A stretch of DNA of 64,000 nucleotides from Cryobacterium glucosi (GTDB taxonomy: Bacteria; Actinomycetota; Actinomycetes; Actinomycetales; Microbacteriaceae), in NCBI RefSeq assembly GCF_004402235.1, contig NZ_SOFS01000012.1:248001-312000 (forward strand), in the 5' to 3' direction. Shown one piece after another: positions 22,694-33,159 of the stretch. The notes beneath the pieces were generated by a model. It saw only the letters and a program-made list of their open reading frames with translations. It had not been told where the DNA came from and ran no database searches. The stretch's first letter is position 1. Each line of letters opens with the position of its first letter. A program made the translations under genes and the position numbers.

Positions 22694-24781
22694 GTGTTCC
22701 GCTTTCGCCTGGCCCCCCTCCGCGCGGCCGTGCTCTTCGCGCTCGGATTCGTGGTGCTTCGGATCGGATACCGGGTGCTCTTCGGCGGCGGCGGGGGCAC
22801 GGGGCTGGTGCTGCTCGACCTGCCGCGAGTCCCCCTCGCCGGACCGTTCAGTCACGTCGTGCTGTTCGGACCTGTCACGACCGGCGGCATCGGGAACGCG
22901 GCGCTGAGCGCGCTCCCGGTCGCGGCCGTGATCCTCGTGTTCGGGGTGCTCAACGCGCTCGTCGACGTGAGCCGCCTGTTCGCCCGCGGCGCCAGGCGCG
23001 GGCCGCTGCGCACGGTCTCCCGCGCGCTTGTGATCGCGTGGGCCACGTTTCCCGCACTCCTGGACTCGGTCAGGCGCGTCCGCCTGGCCGCTGCCCTCCG
23101 GGGTGAGCGGACCGTGGCAGCCCTGCTCGTCCCGGTGTTCGAGCAGACCATCGAGCGCGCCCTCGCCCTCGCTGCATCGATGGAGGCGCGGGGGTTCGCG
23201 TCCGTCGGGGCCGTCGGCGGCGCCTGTGACCGGCCCGTCGTCCTGGCGGATGCCGCGCTCGATTTCGACGGGGACTGGCGCCTCGAGCACCTCGACCTCG
23301 CTCTCGCCCCCGGCACCCTCACGGTCATCGTCGGGCCGACCGGTTCGGGCAAGTCCGGCCTGCTCCAGGCGATGAGCGGGCTGTTCCAGCACTTCCACGG
23401 CGGCCGCCAGCACGGCCGGATCGAGATCGGCGGCGTCGACAGGGCCGAGACTCCCCCGCGCGACACCGCCGGTTTCGTCGGCCTGGTGCCACAGGATGTG
23501 CGGCTTTCCTTCGTCGCGGAGACCGTGGCGGAGGAGATTGGTTTCGCCCTCACCGTGCGCGGCGTCGCCGCGGTGATCGTGGAGCAGCGTGTGCGGGAGG
23601 TGGCCGCGCAACTCCGCATCACGCCGTTGCTGGGTCGCCCCGTCTCGGCGCTCTCCGCCGGGGAGGCCACCCTCGTCTCCCTCGGTGGCGCCCTGATCTG
23701 CCGGCCGGTGCTCCTGCTCGTCGACGAACCACTCGCCGAACTCGACACCGAGGCGAGGGACAGGGTCCTCCGCGTGCTCGACCGGCTGGCCCACGAGGCC
23801 GGAGTCTGCGTCGTGGTCGCCGAGCACAACAGCCGCGAGTTCGAAACGATCGCGGATGCCTGGCTCGTGCTCGACGGGCACCGCGCGCGCATGCTGCCTC
23901 CGGGTGATCAGCCGCCGAACCGGGTCGGCGATCGCAGCGTCCCGAGCAGGAACGCACGGGCCGGGCACCGTCCGAGTCCCGGATCGGAGTCGGAGGCCGG
24001 GCTGCGCGCCGCGGTGCCGTTCGCCGGAAAGCCGCTCGCCTGCATCCGCGGGCTGACGGTTCGACACGGCGACCGGACCGTCGTCGACGCGGTGTCACTC
24101 GAGCTGGCAGCCGGCGAGATCGTCGCCCTCGAGGGCCGGAACGGGGCGGGCAAGAGCAGCCTCCTGAACGCGCTCGCGCTGCCGTCGACCCGTGGCACCG
24201 TGATCGTCGCCCGGCAGGATGTTTCGGCCATGCACAGGAGGAACCGGCGCCGGGCGGTCGCGCTCGTTCCGGAGAATTTCGACGACCTGTTCTTCGCTAC
24301 GACGGTCGCGGACGAGTGCCGCCGCAGTGACCGGTCGACGCGGCGACGCGCGGGACGACGCGCGGGCTTCGCACCGGGCTCCACAGCCGGGACGTTCGCG
24401 CGGCTTCTGGGGCACGACTCCGCCGCAGCAGCTCCCCTCCTCGAGCGTCACCCGCGGGACCTTTCTGCGGGCCAGCGGCTCTGCCTCGCGATCGCGATCC
24501 AGCTCGCGGACACCCCTGCCCTGCTACTCGTCGATGAGCCGACCCGAGGCCTCGACGCCGCAGCCCGTTCGCTCGTGGGCACGGCGCTGGAACGCGCGTC
24601 CAGCCGGGAATCCGCGGTGCTGTTCGCGACGCACGACCACGACTTCTCCCGGTTTTTCGCCACCCGGACCCTGCACCTCGAGGCCGGGTGCCTGAGTGCA
24701 GAGCTGTACATCGGCGCCGGGGCGTCGGGCGCGGCCTCAGCTGTCGGTACTCCGGGCCGGGACAAGCCGGTGACGCCGTGA
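22694..24781 (+). CDS. ECF transporter: T component fused to two ATPase domains
   Basis: A 695-residue fusion that carries three parts of an energy-coupling factor transporter in one chain. Residues 1-180 are a membrane T component with hydrophobic segments and the coupling motif SMEARGF. The first ABC ATPase has Walker A GPTGSGKS near residue 214, LSAGE near 320 and LLLVDEP near 343. The second has GRNGAGKSS near 481, LSAGQ near 590 and LLLVDEPTRGLD near 610. The GTG start at 22694 directly precedes the first hydrophobic stretch. Its stop overlaps the S-component start (GTGA), so both are made together. Such fusions are known for cobalamin-type ECF systems. Confidence 0.88.
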   Translation: MFRFRLAPLRAAVLFALGFVVLRIGYRVLFGGGGGTGLVLLDLPRVPLAGPFSHVVLFGPVTTGGIGNAALSALPVAAVILVFGVLNALVDVSRLFARGARRGPLRTVSRALVIAWATFPALLDSVRRVRLAAALRGERTVAALLVPVFEQTIERALALAASMEARGFASVGAVGGACDRPVVLADAALDFDGDWRLEHLDLALAPGTLTVIVGPTGSGKSGLLQAMSGLFQHFHGGRQHGRIEIGGVDRAETPPRDTAGFVGLVPQDVRLSFVAETVAEEIGFALTVRGVAAVIVEQRVREVAAQLRITPLLGRPVSALSAGEATLVSLGGALICRPVLLLVDEPLAELDTEARDRVLRVLDRLAHEAGVCVVVAEHNSREFETIADAWLVLDGHRARMLPPGDQPPNRVGDRSVPSRNARAGHRPSPGSESEAGLRAAVPFAGKPLACIRGLTVRHGDRTVVDAVSLELAAGEIVALEGRNGAGKSSLLNALALPSTRGTVIVARQDVSAMHRRNRRRAVALVPENFDDLFFATTVADECRRSDRSTRRRAGRRAGFAPGSTAGTFARLLGHDSAAAAPLLERHPRDLSAGQRLCLAIAIQLADTPALLLVDEPTRGLDAAARSLVGTALERASSRESAVLFATHDHDFSRFFATRTLHLEAGCLSAELYIGAGASGAASAVGTPGRDKPVTP

Positions 24782-25698
24782 AGCGCCGCAGCGGGCGGTG
24801 GACATCCGCGGTGTTGTGGGTTGGCAGCCTGCTCGCCGCCGCGGGTTTCGGCTGGCCGCTGTTCGCGACCGCCGTTCCCCGGGACGCGCAGGGCGCTGTT
24901 CCGTTCGTCGCGTTCGCCCTCGTGCCCGCCGTGATCGTCGCGCTCGCCCTCGTGGTGGACCGCGAGATGTACACCGCGAAGACGGTGGCCCTGCTCGGGG
25001 TGCTCGCGGCAGTGGGAGCTGCGGTCCGGATCGCGGGCACGGGCGTCGGCGGTGTCGAGGCCGTGTTCATCCTGCTCATCCTGGCCGGACGGGTCTACGG
25101 TGCCCGGTTCGGGCTGCTGCTCGGGCTGCTGACCATCGCCGTGTCTTCGGTGCTCTGGGGCGGGTTCGGGCCGTGGACCCCGTTCCAGATGTTCGCCTGC
25201 GGCTGGGTCGGCGCGGGTGCAGCCCTGCTGCCGCGCCTGCGCGCCGGTGGGCGACTCGGCCCGCGTGCCAGGGCACGCCTCAAGATCGCGCTCCTGGCCG
25301 GGTACGGCGTCGTCGCGTCCTACCTGTTCGGGCTCGTGATGAACCTGTGGTTCTGGCCGTTCGCCGTTGGAACGGGGACCGGCATCTCCTACTCCCCCGG
25401 AGCGTCCCTGGGCACGAACCTGGCCTCCTTCGGCCTCTACTCGCTCGTCACGTCGACGCTGACCTGGGACACCGTTCGCGCCGTCACGACGGTGCTCGGC
25501 ATCTTCCTGGTCGGCCCGGCGGCCCTCGCCGCCCTGCGCCGGGCGAAACTGCCCGCCGCCAGGAGCGCGCCATCGCCGGGCGACGCTAGACCGAGAAGTA
25601 CTTCGCTTCCGGGTGATGGAACACGAACGCATCCGTCGACTGCTCCGGATGAAGCTGCAGCTCCTCGGACAGCACGACGCCCATCCGCTCGGGCCTGA
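24778..25698 (+). CDS. ECF transporter S component (substrate-binding membrane protein)
   Basis: A 306-residue membrane protein with about six or seven hydrophobic segments, the size and layout of ECF S components of the CbrT/DUF6580-like kind. Segments such as VEAVFILLILAGRVYGARFGLLLGLLTIAVSSVLWGGFGPWTPFQM are long and glycine-rich as in the family. The GTG start is set by the GTGA overlap with the ATPase fusion. The substrate is inferred to be cobalamin from the lipoprotein and the neighbouring metH, not proven. The last 40 residues are hydrophilic and overlap the 3' end of metH on the opposite strand by 113 bp. Confidence 0.8.
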   Translation: MKRRSGRWTSAVLWVGSLLAAAGFGWPLFATAVPRDAQGAVPFVAFALVPAVIVALALVVDREMYTAKTVALLGVLAAVGAAVRIAGTGVGGVEAVFILLILAGRVYGARFGLLLGLLTIAVSSVLWGGFGPWTPFQMFACGWVGAGAALLPRLRAGGRLGPRARARLKIALLAGYGVVASYLFGLVMNLWFWPFAVGTGTGISYSPGASLGTNLASFGLYSLVTSTLTWDTVRAVTTVLGIFLVGPAALAALRRAKLPAARSAPSPGDARPRSTSLPGDGTRTHPSTAPDEAAAPRTARRPSARA

Positions 25699-28600
25699 GC
25701 AGTTCGACGACCTTGCGGCGGTCCTCCATCTCGGGGCAGGCCGGATAGCCGAGTGAGAAACGGGCGCCGCGGTATTCGAGCTTGAACATGCCGGCCACGT
25801 CGGCCGGGTCCTCGGCGCCGAGACCGAGCTCTGAGCGCACGCGAGCGTGCCAGTACTCGGCGAGGGACTCGGTCAGCTGCATGGTGAGACCGTTCAGCTC
25901 CAGGTAATCGCGGTACTTGTTCGCAGCGAAGAGCTTCGCGGTCACGCTGTCGACGTTGGCGCCGGCCGTGACGAGCTGGAGGGCGACGACGTCGACCTGC
26001 CCGGACTCGCGCGGACGGACGAAGTCGGCCAGGCACAGGTGCCGGTCCCGTCTCTGGCGCGGGAAGGAGAATCGCAACCGTTCGGTGCCGACCGCTCCGC
26101 CGGAACCGCCGTCGGGCGCGAGCAGGCCCGGCGTGCCGAGGCGCCCGTCCGGGTCGTCGTCGTGGTGCAACACCACGAGGTCGTTGCCCTCGCTGTATGC
26201 GGGGAAGTAGCCGTACGCGACGGAGGCGTCGAGCATGCCCTCCGCGAGGATCCGGTCGAGCCAGTACCGCAGCCGCGGCCTGCCCTCGGTGTCGACGAGT
26301 TCCTGGTAGCTGGCGCCGTCTTCCGCGCGGCTGGGCTTGAGGCCCCACTGGCCCATGAAGGTCGCCCTCTCGTCGAGGAACGCCGAGTATTCGGCGAGGG
26401 CGACGCCCTTGACGATCCTGGTCCCCCAGAACGGCGGAACGGGCACCGGGTTGTCTGCGGCCACGTCGCTGCGCACCGGCATGGCGTCCGGCTCGGTGAC
26501 GGTGAGCAGGCTGCGCTTGTGAATGCGTTGTTTCAGCGGTGGCAGGCCGACGGATGCCGGGTCTGCGCCGCGGGCGATGGCCACGAGCGGCTCCATCAGC
26601 TTCAGGCCCTCGAAGGCGTCCCTGGCGTACCGGACCTGCCCCTCGAACAGTCCGGCGAGGTCTTCCTCGACGTAGGCGCGGGTGAGGGCTGCGCCGCCGA
26701 GGATCACGGGCCACTTCTTCGCGAGCCCCCGGTTGTTCAGTTCGAGCAGGTTCTCCTTCATCACGACCGTGGACTTGACCAGCAGGCCGCTCATCCCGAT
26801 CACGTCGGCGTTGTGCTCCTCCGCGGCCGCGATGATCTCGTTGATCGTCTTCTTGATCCCGATGTTCACGACGTCGTAACCGTTGTTGGTCAGGATGATG
26901 TCGACGAGGTTCTTGCCGATGTCGTGCACGTCGCCGCGCACGGTCGCGAGGACCATCGTGCCCTTGCCCGCTGCCTCCGACTTCTCCATGTGCGGCTCGA
27001 GGAGCGCGACGGCGGCCTTCATCACCTCGGCGGACTGCAGCACGAACGGCAGCTGCATCTCTCCGCTGCCGAACCGGGCGCCGACGATCTGCATGCCGGC
27101 GAGCAGGTGCACGTTGACGATGTCGAGGGCACTCATCCCTCCGGCGCGGGCGAGGTCGAGGTCGGCCTCGAGCCCCTTGGCCTCTCCGTCGATGATGCGT
27201 CGCTCGAGGCGCTCGCCGACCGGCAGGGCCGCGAGCTCCGCCGCGCGCTCGTCCTTCAGTGCGGCGGAGTCGACACCGGCGAACAGGTCGAGGAGCGCGG
27301 CCAGTGGGTCGTAGGTCAGGTTGCCGTCGACGTCGTACTCGCGGCGATCCCAGACCAGGTCGAGCGCCACCTTACGGCGGTCGTCCGGCACCGAGGCGAG
27401 CGGAACGATCTTGGCCGAGTTGACGATGGCGGAGTCGAGCCCGGCCGCTGTCGCCTCGTGCAGGAACACGGAGTTGAGCACCGACCTGGCCGCCGGGTTC
27501 AGCCCGAAGGACACATTCGAGACGCCGAGCGTGGTGTGGATGCCGGGATACTTCGCCTTGATCTGCCGGATCGCCTCGATCGTCTCGATCCCGTCCCTGC
27601 GGGTCTCCTCCTGGCCCGTGGCGATCGGGAAGGTCAGGGCGTCGACGATGATGTCTTCGACCCGCATCCCCCAGGCGTTCACGAGGGTCTCGACGAGCCT
27701 CGTCGCGATGCGCACCTTGTGCTCTGCGGTGCGGGCCTGGCCCTCCTCGTCGATGGTGAGGGCGATCACGGCGGCTCCGTGTTCCTTGACGAGCGGCATG
27801 ATCCGGCCGAAGCGACTGCCGGGTCCCTCGCCGTCCTCGAAGTTGACCGAGTTCACGACCGGGCGTCCGCCGATGAGTTCCATGCCCGCCTGCAGCACCG
27901 CAGGCTCTGTGGAGTCGACGACGAGCGGCAGGGTCGAAGCGCTCGCGAGCCGGGAGATGACCTGGCGGATGTCGGCGACGCCGTCCCGCCCGACGTAGTC
28001 GATGCAGACGTCGAGCAGGTGGGCGCCGTCGCGGACCTGGGCGCGGGCGATGTCGACGCAGTCGTCCCAGCGTTCCTCGAGCATGGCGTCGCGGAATGCC
28101 CGGGAGCCGTTGGCGTTCGTGCGCTCCCCGATCGCGAGGAAGGCACTGTCCTGGTCGAAGCTGACGTGCTGGTAGAGGCTCGCCACGCCGGAGTCCTCTT
28201 CGATCGTGCGTGCACTGACGGTGGCGCCGCGCAGGCGGTCGACGACCGCGCGCATGTGCGCGGGAGTCGTCCCGCAGCATCCGCCGACGAGGCCCAGCCC
28301 GAACTCCTTGACGAACTGTTCGTGCGCCGTCGCGAGCTGGTCCGGCGTGAGCGGGTAGCTCGCCCCCGTCGCCGTCAGCATCGGCAGGCCGGCGTTCGGC
28401 ATGCACATCACCGGAACGTGCGAGTAGCGCGCGAGATGGCGCAGGTGTTCGCTCATCTCTGTCGGACCGGTGGCGCAGTTCAGGCCGATCGCGTCGATGC
28501 CGAGGGGTTCGAGCGCCGTGAGCGCCGCCCCGATCTCACTCCCCATCAACATGGTGCCTGTGGTCTCCACGGTCACCTCGACGAAGATCGGCAGGCGGAT

Positions 28601-29215
28601 GCCGGTCTCCGCGATGGCCTGCTTGCAGCCGTTCACCGCGGACTTGGTCTGGAGCAGGTCCTGGGAGGTCTCGATCAGGAAGGCGTCGGCACCGCCGCGA
28701 ATGAGACCGACGGCCTGCTCGGCGAAGGTCGCCTTGAGGTGGGCGTATGTGGTGTGGCCGAGGCTCGGGAGCTTGGTGCCCGGACCCATCGAACCGAGCA
28801 CCCAGCGCACCCGGCCGTCCCTGTACTCGTAGTCCTCGACGCTCTTCCTGGCGATCGCCGCTCCGAGCCTCGCGAGTTCCTCGATGCGGTCCTCGATGTC
28901 GTAGTCGGAGAGGTTCGACCAGTTGGCTCCGAAGGTGTTGCTCTCGACGGCGTCGATGCCGGTGTCGAGGTACGCGCCGTGGATCGCCTCGATCATGTCG
29001 GGACGACTCACGTTCAGGATCTCGTTGCAGCCCTCGAGCTGCTGGTAGTCGTCGAGGGTGGGGTTGTGCTCCTGCAGCATCGTCCCCATGGCGCCGTCGG
29101 CGATGACGACCCGTTCCTTCATCGTGTCGAGCAGGGCCTGCGACCGGGCCGGGCGCACGGCATCCGCGAATTCGGGGTGCTGCACGGCATCGGATCTCAC
29201 TGTCAGTTCACTCAC
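25586..29215 (-). CDS. metH: Cobalamin-dependent methionine synthase
   Basis: A 1209-residue enzyme that methylates homocysteine from methyltetrahydrofolate via cobalamin. Domain order is complete: homocysteine domain (ADGAMGTML at 39-47; zinc Cys in GLNCATGP and GGCCGTTPAHM near 310), pterin domain (ERTNANGS near 360), cobalamin cap and binding domains (DVHDIGKN near 760, where His is the lower cobalt ligand), and the AdoMet reactivation domain at the C-terminus. I chose GTG 29213-29215, which gives VSELTVRSD; the longer in-frame start would run into the divergent hydrolase control region. Convergent with, and overlapping, the ECF S component. No B12 riboswitch is seen in the 85 bases upstream. 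Confidence 0.95.
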   Translation of the reverse strand: MSELTVRSDAVQHPEFADAVRPARSQALLDTMKERVVIADGAMGTMLQEHNPTLDDYQQLEGCNEILNVSRPDMIEAIHGAYLDTGIDAVESNTFGANWSNLSDYDIEDRIEELARLGAAIARKSVEDYEYRDGRVRWVLGSMGPGTKLPSLGHTTYAHLKATFAEQAVGLIRGGADAFLIETSQDLLQTKSAVNGCKQAIAETGIRLPIFVEVTVETTGTMLMGSEIGAALTALEPLGIDAIGLNCATGPTEMSEHLRHLARYSHVPVMCMPNAGLPMLTATGASYPLTPDQLATAHEQFVKEFGLGLVGGCCGTTPAHMRAVVDRLRGATVSARTIEEDSGVASLYQHVSFDQDSAFLAIGERTNANGSRAFRDAMLEERWDDCVDIARAQVRDGAHLLDVCIDYVGRDGVADIRQVISRLASASTLPLVVDSTEPAVLQAGMELIGGRPVVNSVNFEDGEGPGSRFGRIMPLVKEHGAAVIALTIDEEGQARTAEHKVRIATRLVETLVNAWGMRVEDIIVDALTFPIATGQEETRRDGIETIEAIRQIKAKYPGIHTTLGVSNVSFGLNPAARSVLNSVFLHEATAAGLDSAIVNSAKIVPLASVPDDRRKVALDLVWDRREYDVDGNLTYDPLAALLDLFAGVDSAALKDERAAELAALPVGERLERRIIDGEAKGLEADLDLARAGGMSALDIVNVHLLAGMQIVGARFGSGEMQLPFVLQSAEVMKAAVALLEPHMEKSEAAGKGTMVLATVRGDVHDIGKNLVDIILTNNGYDVVNIGIKKTINEIIAAAEEHNADVIGMSGLLVKSTVVMKENLLELNNRGLAKKWPVILGGAALTRAYVEEDLAGLFEGQVRYARDAFEGLKLMEPLVAIARGADPASVGLPPLKQRIHKRSLLTVTEPDAMPVRSDVAADNPVPVPPFWGTRIVKGVALAEYSAFLDERATFMGQWGLKPSRAEDGASYQELVDTEGRPRLRYWLDRILAEGMLDASVAYGYFPAYSEGNDLVVLHHDDDPDGRLGTPGLLAPDGGSGGAVGTERLRFSFPRQRRDRHLCLADFVRPRESGQVDVVALQLVTAGANVDSVTAKLFAANKYRDYLELNGLTMQLTESLAEYWHARVRSELGLGAEDPADVAGMFKLEYRGARFSLGYPACPEMEDRRKVVELLRPERMGVVLSEELQLHPEQSTDAFVFHHPEAKYFSV

Positions 29216-29300
29216 CCGTCTACAGTAGCGGCCCGGGCCAGAGACCTGGCCGCTCCCCGCAGCGCTCGCCCCGGCCGCCGGCGTGGTCAAATAGTGGACG

Positions 29301-30083
29301 ATGAACACTCGAACAGCGCCCGCCCACCGCTTCGTCTACTCCGCGGACGGGGTCAACCTCGCGACCTACGAATTCGGTGATCCGTCGGACCCGACCGTGC
29401 TCGCCGTGCACGGCTTCGCGTCGAGCGCCGTCGCGAACTGGCACGCCACCGGCTGGACGAGGGACCTCCTGCGCGCGGGCTTCCACGTGATCGCGATCGA
29501 CCAGCGTGGCCACGGCCTGAGCGACAAGCCGCACTCCCCCTCCGCGTACACGATGGACACGCTCGTCGCCGACGTGCAACAGGTCCTCGACGCCTACCTG
29601 CTCGACGAGGTCGCCTACGCGGGCTACTCCCTGGGCGCACGGGTCGGCTGGCAGGCGGCGAGTGAGCTCGAGGGGCGCGTGACCCGCGCGGTACTCGGCG
29701 GCATTCCGGACGGTGACCCGCTCACGCGGTTCCAGGTCGCCGATGCCCGCGCGCACATCGAACACGGCACCGAGGTGGGCGACCGGCTCACTGGCGCGTA
29801 CCTCACCATGGCCAAGGCGTTGCCGGGCAACGATCTCGAGGCGCTCGTCGCGCTCGTCGAGGGCATGCGCGGCGGTCCCCAGCCCGGACCAGACAACGCG
29901 CCGTCCCAGCCGCTCCTGTTCGCGACCGGGAGCGAGGATCGAATCCTCGAGGCTTCGCGGGCCCTCGCGGAGGCCACGCCTGCCGGATCGTTCTTCGAGA
30001 TCCCCGGCCGCAACCACTTCAACGCCCCGACCTCCCGCGCCTTCCGCGACGCGGCCATCGCGTTCCTGGGCACGACGGACTGA
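29301..30083 (+). CDS. Alpha/beta hydrolase
   Basis: A 260-residue single-domain alpha/beta hydrolase. The oxyanion segment VHGFASSA, the strand IAIDQRGHGLSDKP, the nucleophile elbow GYSLGA (Ser nucleophile), the acid in FATGSEDRI and the catalytic His in GRNHFNA are all in order, so it should be active. The substrate (ester, lactone or similar) cannot be told. It is divergent from metH, 85 bp apart, and convergent with pyk, with a shared terminator between. Confidence 0.87.
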   Translation: MNTRTAPAHRFVYSADGVNLATYEFGDPSDPTVLAVHGFASSAVANWHATGWTRDLLRAGFHVIAIDQRGHGLSDKPHSPSAYTMDTLVADVQQVLDAYLLDEVAYAGYSLGARVGWQAASELEGRVTRAVLGGIPDGDPLTRFQVADARAHIEHGTEVGDRLTGAYLTMAKALPGNDLEALVALVEGMRGGPQPGPDNAPSQPLLFATGSEDRILEASRALAEATPAGSFFEIPGRNHFNAPTSRAFRDAAIAFLGTTD

Positions 30084-30101
30084 TCCCGCCCGGACACTGG
30101 A

Positions 30102-30136
30102 AAAGCCCCGCCGACCGAAACGGTCGACGGGGCTTT
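30102..30136. terminator. Bidirectional Rho-independent terminator
   Basis: AAAGCCCCGCCGACCG at 30102-30117 pairs with CGGTCGACGGGGCTTT at 30121-30136 (one mismatch, 3-nt loop), flanked by A and T runs. It separates the convergent hydrolase and pyk genes and closes the long minus-strand block. Confidence 0.88.
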
Positions 30137-30149
30137 CCTTCCAACGGGA

Positions 30150-31595
30150 CTACTGCTTGACGTATGCCGGAGCAACCTCGTTGTGGGCGTCGCCGATGCG
30201 GTGCACCCGGATGTCGTTCGTCGAGCCGGCGATTCCGGGAGGGGAACCGCTGATGACGACGACCTTGTCACCGAGCTGGGCCAGGCCCTGGCCGAGCAGG
30301 ATGTCGTCGACCTGGCCGAACATGGAGTCCGTGTGCGTGACCCGGTCCACGAGGTACGTCTGCACGCCCCAGGTGAGCGCGAGGCGGCGGCGGATGCCGG
30401 GCTCAGGCGTGAAGGCGAGCATCGGGATCTTCGACCGCAGGCGGGACATCCGGCGGGCGGAGTCTCCGGATTCGGTGAAGATGCAGAGGAACTTCGCGTC
30501 GACGAATTCCGCGACCTCGATCGCGGCGAGGGTGATCGCCCCGCCCTGGGTGCGCGGCTTGTTCGTGAGCGGCGCGATGCGCTCCAGGCCGTGGTCTTCG
30601 GTGGATGCGACGATCCGCGCCATGGTCTGAACCGTGACGACGGGGTATTCGCCGACACTGGTCTCGCCGCTGAGCATGACCGCGTCCGCGCCGTCGAGAA
30701 CGGCGTTCGCGACGTCGGACGTTTCCGCACGCGTCGGGACCGGGCTGTGGATCATCGATTCGAGCATCTGCGTCGCGACGATGACCGGCTTGGCCATCCG
30801 GCGGGCGAGCTCGACGGCGTGCTTCTGCACGATCGGCACGGCTTCGAGCGGGAGCTCGACGCCGAGGTCACCACGGGCGACCATGATCGAGTCGAAGGCG
30901 TCGATGATCTCTTCGAGGTGCTCGACGGCCTGCGGCTTCTCGATCTTGGCGATGACGGGGACCTTGCGGCCTTCCTCTGCCATGATCTCGTGCACGCGGG
31001 TGATGTCTGCCGCGTCGCGCACGAAGGAGAGGGCGATCAGGTCGGTGCCGAGGCGGAGGCCCCAGCGCAGGTCTGCTTCGTCCTTCTCGGACAGTGCGGG
31101 AACGTTGACGGCAACACCGGGCAGGTTGATGCCCTTGTTGTTCGAGACCGGGCCGGCGACGATGACGCGCGTCGTGACGACGATGCCGTTTGTCGCGACG
31201 ACCTCGACCTTGACCTTGCCGTCGTCGATCAGCAGGAAGTCGCCGGGCTTGACGTCGTTGGGCAGGCCCTTGTACGTCGTGCCGGAGAGTTCCCTCGTGC
31301 CGAGGACATCGTCCGTGGTGATCTTAAAGATGTCGCCGACGGCCAGTTCATAAGGGCCGCCCTCGAACTTGCCGAGCCGGATCTTCGGGCCCTGCAGGTC
31401 GACCAGGACGGCGACCGCACGACCGGAATCATTCGCTGCCTTGCGGATGTTCGCGTAGACGGCCTCGTGCACGGTGTAGTCACCATGGCTCAGGTTCATC
31501 CGGCAGACATCGACACCCGCGTCGATCAGGGCTCGAATTTGATCGTAACTGGCGGCTGCCGGCCCGAGGGTAGCGACAATTTTGGCGCGTCTCAT
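30150..31595 (-). CDS. pyk: Pyruvate kinase
   Basis: A 481-residue glycolytic enzyme that makes ATP and pyruvate from phosphoenolpyruvate. The N-terminus RRAKIVATLGPA, the MNLSHGDY segment, the active-site signature around IAKIEKPQAVEHLEEI, the MVARGDLGVELP loop and ATQMLESMI are all intact; length is normal. The C-terminal allosteric domain is complete. It is the last gene of the minus-strand block before the terminator. A 106-base gap separates it from gltD, so it probably has its own promoter. Confidence 0.97.
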   Translation of the reverse strand: MRRAKIVATLGPAAASYDQIRALIDAGVDVCRMNLSHGDYTVHEAVYANIRKAANDSGRAVAVLVDLQGPKIRLGKFEGGPYELAVGDIFKITTDDVLGTRELSGTTYKGLPNDVKPGDFLLIDDGKVKVEVVATNGIVVTTRVIVAGPVSNNKGINLPGVAVNVPALSEKDEADLRWGLRLGTDLIALSFVRDAADITRVHEIMAEEGRKVPVIAKIEKPQAVEHLEEIIDAFDSIMVARGDLGVELPLEAVPIVQKHAVELARRMAKPVIVATQMLESMIHSPVPTRAETSDVANAVLDGADAVMLSGETSVGEYPVVTVQTMARIVASTEDHGLERIAPLTNKPRTQGGAITLAAIEVAEFVDAKFLCIFTESGDSARRMSRLRSKIPMLAFTPEPGIRRRLALTWGVQTYLVDRVTHTDSMFGQVDDILLGQGLAQLGDKVVVISGSPPGIAGSTNDIRVHRIGDAHNEVAPAYVKQ

Positions 31596-31650
31596 TCTGA
31601 AAGTGCTCCGTTTTCCGCGCCGGGTAGGCGCATTCTTGTTCTGTGGTTCT

Positions 31651-31674
31651 GGAGGCCGCTTGGTGGCGTCCTCC
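31651..31674. terminator. Weak hairpin between gltD and pyk
   Basis: GGAGGcCGC and GCGtCCTCC can pair around a 6-nt loop. There is no T tract on the minus strand, so it may attenuate or only bound gltBD transcription. Confidence 0.25.
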
Positions 31675-31701
31675 GGCTAATCGCTCACTTCACAGGGACC
31701 G

Positions 31702-33151
<1,450 letters not shown>

Positions 33152-33159
<8 letters not shown>

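Noticed and set aside
25847-29380. Very long plus-strand open frame opposite metH
   Set aside because: It is antisense to metH, whose domains are all intact, and the translation resembles no protein family.
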